A stretch of DNA of 9,549 bases from Planctomycetota bacterium (GTDB taxonomy: Bacteria > Planctomycetota > Phycisphaerae > WQYP01), in the NCBI GenBank assembly GCA_021852245.1, contig JAJZNY010000104.1:1-9549 (forward strand). The letters run 5' to 3'. Positions 5,878 through 9,549 of the stretch are shown here, one piece after another. The translations under genes were made by a program, and so were the position numbers. Under the pieces are notes generated by a model that saw only the letters and a list, made by a program, of their open reading frames with translations, searched no databases and was not told the origin of the DNA. Each line of letters begins with the position of its first letter. Position 1 is the first letter of the stretch.

Positions 5878-5913
5878 CTCGCATGGTATTGACCGGTGAT
5901 GCGAGCGGCTCGC
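5878..5913 (-). terminator. Possible terminator between convergent genes
   Basis: CTCGCAT (5878-5884) pairs perfectly with ATGCGAG (5899-5905), loop of 14. On the minus strand the stem is followed by TATTAAATTTTCC, AT-rich but not a pure T-run. GCGAG (5901-5905) can pair instead with CTCGC (5909-5913), so two stems compete. It lies 15-50 bases past the phosphatase stop, the place a terminator is expected. Confidence 0.35.
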
Positions 5914-5927
5914 TGTAATGCGGGACT

Positions 5928-6608
5928 CTATACGGACGGGGCGATCGCTGTATCCTCAGCCGTTTTGCCGGAAAGCATTCCCGCATCAAATAATCCGCTC
6001 AGGTACCATCCGTCACGGCGCGACTCGACGATGCAAATCAGGCCGTTGGTCAGGGGAAATCGGCGCGGTGCACCCTCTGGCAGCCCCAGGATGTGCCAGA
6101 TGACATGTTTCATCACGCCACCATGCGAAACCGCCAAAATATCCCCGCCGGGATGCCGCTGTGCAATCGCATCAAGAATCTTCGAAACCCTCTGCCAGAG
6201 CTGTTGATCGGACTCGACCCCGGGTACGCCGGTCCAGTCCGCCAGATCGCCATTTTCAACGATCCGATTGCCGTCGGCGGCGCGGATACTGCGCACCTGC
6301 TCCCAGGTTTTTCCCTCAAACTCGCCCAGATGACGCTCTCGCAACTCGGGCGTGCAGGAAACGGTGAGTCCGAGCTTGTCGCCGATGATCTCGGCTGTCT
6401 GGGCGGCACGGGGAAGATCGCTGGAGTACAGGGCGGCAAACGGGCTTTGCTGCCGCGTATCAAAAAGCCAATCGGCCAACAATTTTGCCTGGGCGCGGCC
6501 CATGGCGTTGAGTTCGGTGGGGGTGTGCCCCTGAATTCTCCGCTGGGCATTCCAGTCGGTCTGGCCGTGGCGCACCATCCAGATGCGTGTTACTGGTGGG
6601 GTGGTCAT
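5928..6608 (-). CDS. Histidine phosphatase family protein (phosphoglycerate mutase-like)
   Basis: This 226-residue protein has the complete branch-1 histidine phosphatase core: MVRHGQTDWN at 11-20 with the phosphorylated His14, Arg67 in SSDLPRAAQT, the acid residue in ELRERHLGEFEG (Glu91 region), and His162 in VSHGGVMKH. It removes phosphate from a small phosphorylated substrate in the cytoplasm through a phospho-His intermediate. Relatives include alpha-ribazole phosphatase (CobC), GpmB-type and sugar phosphatases; the sequence does not choose between them, and no cobalamin genes are nearby. The ATG at 6608 has AGGAG ten bases upstream. A TTG at 6695 would add 29 residues with no homologous character. 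The gene lies 95 bases downstream of the epimerase gene on the same strand. The leader holds a perfect 12-base palindrome, TCCGAATTCGGA (6637-6648). Confidence 0.93.
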   Translation of the reverse strand: MTTPPVTRIWMVRHGQTDWNAQRRIQGHTPTELNAMGRAQAKLLADWLFDTRQQSPFAALYSSDLPRAAQTAEIIGDKLGLTVSCTPELRERHLGEFEGKTWEQVRSIRAADGNRIVENGDLADWTGVPGVESDQQLWQRVSKILDAIAQRHPGGDILAVSHGGVMKHVIWHILGLPEGAPRRFPLTNGLICIVESRRDGWYLSGLFDAGMLSGKTAEDTAIAPSV

Positions 6609-6703
6609 GTCCGCTGTGCTCCTGTTGAGGAATGATTCCGAATTCGGACCCGTCGCGAAAAAAGAGGATGCTTTTTGCCGCGGTTCCGTTGTCAAGCCCG
6701 CTC

Positions 6704-7660
6704 TTATATGATTTTTTCCTGCCGCAGCCAGGCGATGAAACGCTCCAAGCCTTCCCGTACCTGCACCTTGGGCTCATAACCGAGCTGCTGCCGGGCGCGG
6801 GTGATGTCAGCATAGGTGATTTTCGGTTCGGAAAGGGGTGCCGGGACGGCATGGATCCGGGCGGTTTTGCCCAGGATCTGTTCCAGCGTGCGGACAAATT
6901 CCGTGTTCTCCACCGGATTGCCGCACCCCAGATTGAAGATGCGATAACCGTCGGGGGTGTCGAGCGCCCTGAGGAAACCGTCGAGGATGTCATCGATGTA
7001 GGTCCAGTCGCGTTTGAGTCTGCCGCCATCAAAAAGGGTAAGCTCGCGCCCCGCGAGAATGTCCGTCGTCCACTGCCAGGGCATCATATCCGGGCGGCCG
7101 TGGGGGCCGTATACATTGAAAAATCTCAGTACCGTTACGGGCATTGAAAAAACATGAGCATAGGAATGACTGAATATCTCCATGGCCCGCTTGCTGGCCG
7201 GGTAGGCGGCCAGCGGACGATCCGCGGCAGCCGATTCAGAAAATGGTACCGGTGTTGAGCTGCCGTAGACGGATCCCGTAGACGCCAGCAGCAGATGAAC
7301 GGGCCCCTGCGATCGGGCGGCCTCAAAGAGATTCACCGATCCGTGCACATTGACGGTGGAATAGAGTGCCGGATTTTTCACGCTGTAGCGAACCGACGCC
7401 ATGGCCCCGATATGGGCAAGCGCGTCAAAGCGATGGGTGTCAAAGAGCTTCCGCACGGCGGTGGCATCGCAGAAATCAACCTGTGCAAAGGTAAAGCCGG
7501 GCAGCAATTGAATATCCGCCAGATTACGTTTTTTCAGGTTGGTATCGTAATAGTCGTTAAGATTGTCGATGCCGACCACTTCATCCCCTCGCTGGAGAAG
7601 TTTCAGGGCAAGTCGTGATCCGATGAACCCGGCTGCTCCGGTGACTAATATTTTTGCCAT
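6704..7660 (-). CDS. NAD-dependent sugar-nucleotide epimerase, UDP-glucuronate 4-epimerase-like
   Basis: The 318-residue extended short-chain dehydrogenase has the NAD-binding TGAAGFIG at 7-14 (GxxGxxG), the acidic end of strand 2 in GIDNLNDYYD (30-39), ASTGSVYG (126-133) supplying the catalytic Ser/Thr, and YPASK with Tyr153 and Lys157. The blocks NLNDYYDTNLKKRNL, GRPDMMPW (188-195) and KRDWTYIDDI (216-225), and a C-terminal EPKITYADITRARQQLGYEP (278-297), are those of the UDP-glucuronate 4-epimerase (CapI/LpsL) group, which makes UDP-galacturonate for capsule or LPS. Substrate is inferred; other UDP-sugar epimerases share the fold. The start at 7660 has GGA ten bases upstream. It lies 50 bases downstream of deoC and probably shares its transcript. 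It is slightly shorter than typical CapI proteins. Confidence 0.93.
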   Translation of the reverse strand: MAKILVTGAAGFIGSRLALKLLQRGDEVVGIDNLNDYYDTNLKKRNLADIQLLPGFTFAQVDFCDATAVRKLFDTHRFDALAHIGAMASVRYSVKNPALYSTVNVHGSVNLFEAARSQGPVHLLLASTGSVYGSSTPVPFSESAAADRPLAAYPASKRAMEIFSHSYAHVFSMPVTVLRFFNVYGPHGRPDMMPWQWTTDILAGRELTLFDGGRLKRDWTYIDDILDGFLRALDTPDGYRIFNLGCGNPVENTEFVRTLEQILGKTARIHAVPAPLSEPKITYADITRARQQLGYEPKVQVREGLERFIAWLRQEKII

Positions 7661-7710
7661 GTCGTAACGATCCTTTTTCTGCCAACAACCTCTCGGGGGT
7701 ATTCAGGCGG

Positions 7711-8457
7711 TCAGACGATCTGTTCGCCCGCCTGACGCAGAATCTCGAGGCTGGCGGAGCATCCGATCCGATCCGCACCGGCTCCCATCATGGCCATCGC
7801 ATCTTTGGCCGTGCGAATACCGCCCGACGCCTTGACCTTCAGGGGACCTGCATGTTTTTTCAACAGGCGAACCGCTTCAACCGTGGCTCCCCCGGCGGGA
7901 TGAAACCCCGTGCTGGTTTTTACAAAATCCGCACCGCCGCTGATCGCCGCTTCGCACCCAAGGGCAATCTGGTGTTCATTGAGAACAGCCGTCTCCAATA
8001 TCACTTTAACAACGGTTTTATTCCAGACACTGCGGGCGGCGCGTACCACCTCCATCACCTCTTCGCGGGCGGCGGGCAGGTCGCCTGCCAGCAGCAGCGG
8101 AATAAACATCACCATGTCGATTTCATTGCAGCCATCCTTGACGCAGCTTGAAGCCTCGACGGCTTTAATCGTGAGCCGTCCGGCGCCGAGTGGAAAACCG
8201 ACGCAGCCGGCGACGGCAGGCAGTTCTTCCAGCGGTCGGCCGCGAGTTGCGGCGAGTTCCGCAGCCGTCTCCGACGCCAGATGCGCCCAACGGGGATTGA
8301 CGCAGACTGCGGCAAAACGATGTTCAAATGCCTCGCTTACCAGACGGCGGATGTCAGCGGCGCCCGCTTCAGCCTTGAGCAGCGTGTGGTCAATTCGCCG
8401 CGCGATCTCGCTTCGGAGCGATGAATGATTTTCAGTATGGCTATCCGGGTGACTGAT
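7711..8457 (-). CDS. deoC: Deoxyribose-phosphate aldolase, apparent ATC start
   Basis: The protein cleaves 2-deoxyribose 5-phosphate to glyceraldehyde 3-phosphate and acetaldehyde in deoxynucleoside breakdown. From the ATC the length is 248 residues; many bacterial DeoC proteins are 220-250. Conserved parts are ARRIDHTLLKAEA, GCVGFPLGAG, NEIDMV (Asp114), FVKTSTGF with the Schiff-base Lys180, and LKVKASGGIRT with Lys209. Start choice: the frame is open to an ATG at 8556, but that ATG lacks a ribosome site and the added 33 residues look unrelated to the family. A perfect AAGGAGGA lies at 8468-8461, and the only plausible near-cognate codon after it is ATC at 8457-8455, four bases from GGAGG. 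No in-frame ATG, GTG or TTG lies between that site and the conserved core. Identity is certain, the exact start is not. Confidence 0.95.
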   Translation of the reverse strand: MSHPDSHTENHSSLRSEIARRIDHTLLKAEAGAADIRRLVSEAFEHRFAAVCVNPRWAHLASETAAELAATRGRPLEELPAVAGCVGFPLGAGRLTIKAVEASSCVKDGCNEIDMVMFIPLLLAGDLPAAREEVMEVVRAARSVWNKTVVKVILETAVLNEHQIALGCEAAISGGADFVKTSTGFHPAGGATVEAVRLLKKHAGPLKVKASGGIRTAKDAMAMMGAGADRIGCSASLEILRQAGEQIV

Positions 8458-8490
8458 GGCTCCTCCTTGATCGAGGGACAAATTCCAATT

Positions 8491-8503
8491 GCACAAGGTT
8501 ATA
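8491..8503 (-). promoter_or_regulatory. Possible -10 box and start region for deoC
   Basis: On the minus strand TATAAC (8503-8498, five of six to TATAAT) has only a weak -35 (AGGAAA) 17 bases upstream. If it is used, the mRNA would begin near 8491, giving a leader of about 34 bases that contains the strong AAGGAGGA site and excludes the ATG at 8556. Confidence 0.3.
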
Positions 8504-8609
8504 AACGATGCTCGCGGGAATTTCCTGCATATCCGCCCGATAATTTCCGCCTGCATTGAAATCTTTCATCCGCATGGGACAGATAATTCCAAAACCGGCA
8601 AATTCTTCT

Positions 8610-8629
8610 CAAGTTGCAGATGCAACTTG
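8610..8629. promoter_or_regulatory. Operator-like 20-base palindrome upstream of the UVR-motif gene
   Basis: CAAGTTGCAGATGCAACTTG is a perfect inverted repeat with 9-base arms around a GA centre. It sits over the place where the -35 element of the rightward promoter should be, and lies between deoC and the UVR gene, so a bound dimeric regulator could affect either. The symmetry and length fit a helix-turn-helix dimer; the regulator cannot be named from the sequence. Confidence 0.55.
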
Positions 8630-8641
8630 CCGGGCATCGAC

Positions 8642-8647
8642 TATAAT
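8642..8647 (+). promoter_or_regulatory. -10 box of the UVR-motif gene promoter
   Basis: A perfect TATAAT lies 55 bases upstream of the ATG at 8703. The matching -35 (GATGCA at 17 bases) is poor and is covered by the palindrome, which suggests a promoter that depends on, or is blocked by, a regulator. Expected transcript start is near 8654. Confidence 0.5.
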
Positions 8648-8702
8648 TTGGTTGTGACGGCTCGATGGTCTGTGTGTTCTGATAGGCCGGGAGGTTTTTA
8701 CA

Positions 8703-9549
8703 ATGGGACGACCGATTGAAAACGCCCAGGGAGTGGATATCTCCAGCGCATTGGCCGGATGGGATTACCAGCCGGGTGAAGTCAATGTGCGGCTTATCCG
8801 TGGAAATGACGGCCGACGGAAAATTCAGCTTCGCCTTGACCTCGGGTTGCTGCAGATGGAAACCACCGGCCGACCGGACGGTAAACGGCCTCACAACTGT
8901 GCCAGTGAGCTCGAGTACCAATTACGCCGCAAGCGGGCATTCGAACGCAAACATGAATCCGCCGCTCCGTTTTTGATTTCGCATGCCGATGTCCGGGCGT
9001 TGCGGGAAGAGTCCGGCATGTATTACCACCGCTACGTTTCGTTTTTCGTGCTTGGGGATTATAAGGCGGTCATCCGGGACACACAGCATAATCTGGATAT
9101 TTTTGATCTCTGCCGGACCGCGGCGCGAAATCTCAGCGACCGGAGCACCCTTGAGCATTACCGCCCGCACGTATTGATGATGCAGGGACGGGCGCGGGCC
9201 TGCGCCGCACTCAAGCATCATTATCTGGGGTCCGCATTGGGATATCTGCGGGGAGCGCTCAAGCAGATCGAACATTGCCTCTCGCAGGATCCCCGCCATC
9301 CGATTGATATTAAGTATTCCGCGGAGGCCCGCGTCCTGATGCATCTGATTCAGGATATCAAGCGTCAACTGCCGACGGATCCCCGCGAAGAGTTGCAGCA
9401 ACTTCTTACCAAGGCCGTGCAGACCGAAAATTTTGAAGAAGCCGCCGCTCTGCGCGATCAAATCATGGCTATGGAGACGATGTGCAGTGTGGATCGACCG
9501 GCATCGCCGGGCAAGCACGGTCGGCGGCACCGCGCCGCGCCGCCGGGCG
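8703..9549 (+). CDS. UVR-motif (UvrB/UvrC motif) protein, partial at right edge
   Basis: The frame is open from ATG 8703 to the edge, 282 residues, with no stop seen. GGGAGG (8689-8694) is eight bases upstream. Residues 10-60 (DISSALAGWDYQPGEVNVR, then GRRKIQLRLDLG and METTGRPDG) form a conserved block I associate with planctomycetal proteins of unknown function. Residues about 105-195 are helical and loosely TPR-like (YYHRYVSFFVLGDYKAVI; YLGSALGYLRGALKQIEHCL). Residues 228-258, REELQQLLTKAVQTENFEEA then AALRDQIMAME, are a clear UVR motif, the helical hairpin by which UvrB meets UvrC and which also occurs in McsA and Clp-type partners. No helicase, nuclease or CxxC zinc knuckles are visible, so this is not UvrB, UvrC or McsA. 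After residue 262 the tail is Arg/Pro-rich. A role in protein-protein contact is inferred; substrate unknown. Confidence 0.88.
   Translation, partial: MGRPIENAQGVDISSALAGWDYQPGEVNVRLIRGNDGRRKIQLRLDLGLLQMETTGRPDGKRPHNCASELEYQLRRKRAFERKHESAAPFLISHADVRALREESGMYYHRYVSFFVLGDYKAVIRDTQHNLDIFDLCRTAARNLSDRSTLEHYRPHVLMMQGRARACAALKHHYLGSALGYLRGALKQIEHCLSQDPRHPIDIKYSAEARVLMHLIQDIKRQLPTDPREELQQLLTKAVQTENFEEAAALRDQIMAMETMCSVDRPASPGKHGRRHRAAPPG

Noticed and set aside
6667..6695. Perfect TTGACA (minus strand, 6695-6690) as a promoter for the phosphatase
   Set aside because: No acceptable -10 box at 16-18 bases (best is AAGCAT, three matches), so it was not called.
8458..8556. N-terminal extension of DeoC from the ATG at 8556
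   Set aside because: No ribosome site, no resemblance to DeoC N-termini, and it overlaps the probable deoC promoter and strong ribosome site.

Overview
The window looks like a chromosomal segment from a planctomycete-like bacterium, possibly Phycisphaerae. The best clue is the protein starting at 8703, whose N-terminal block (KIQLRLDLGLLQMETTGRPDG split over residues 40-60) followed by a C-terminal UVR motif I associate with planctomycetal proteins. GC content is moderately high, and most genes have a GGAG-type ribosome site. This lineage call is inference from memory of protein families, not a search. No mobile element, CRISPR array, tRNA or rRNA was seen.

Layout. (1) 1-1747, minus strand: an ammonium channel gene (amtB) followed by a P-II signal protein gene (glnK/glnB) that runs off the left edge. 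Both carry unusual key residues: the channel has Glu instead of the first pore His, and the P-II protein lacks the uridylylated Tyr51. (2) 1748-2234: a 487-base divergent regulatory region with repeated octamers, inverted repeats and a good promoter for the rightward gene. (3) 2235-4058, plus: a 607-residue secreted protein of unknown function, convergent with (4) a YkgJ-type cysteine-cluster protein (4062-4526, minus). (5) 4612-5875: a patch of small membrane-protein genes. One is a broken DUF4236-TM2 fusion gene that has a stop at codon 3 and a one-base frameshift in a run of seven T. The other two are tandem, intact PLDc_N-like proteins of 58 and 62 residues. (6) 5928-8457, minus: a probable transcription unit deoC, then a sugar-nucleotide epimerase, then a histidine phosphatase. 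deoC seems to lack a normal start codon. (7) 8703 to the right edge, plus: the UVR-motif protein, preceded by a TATAAT box and a 20-base operator-like palindrome.

How the parts work together. amtB and glnK form the usual ammonium uptake and nitrogen-status pair, where P-II plugs the channel. The deoC, epimerase and phosphatase genes all act on phosphorylated or nucleotide-linked sugars, but no single pathway is proven. The rest are single genes with their own control regions. I see no convincing new multi-gene system. The most worthwhile leads are the broken or recoded DUF4236-TM2 gene, the AmtB His-to-Glu variant with its non-uridylylatable P-II partner, the apparent ATC start of deoC, and the operator upstream of the UVR gene.
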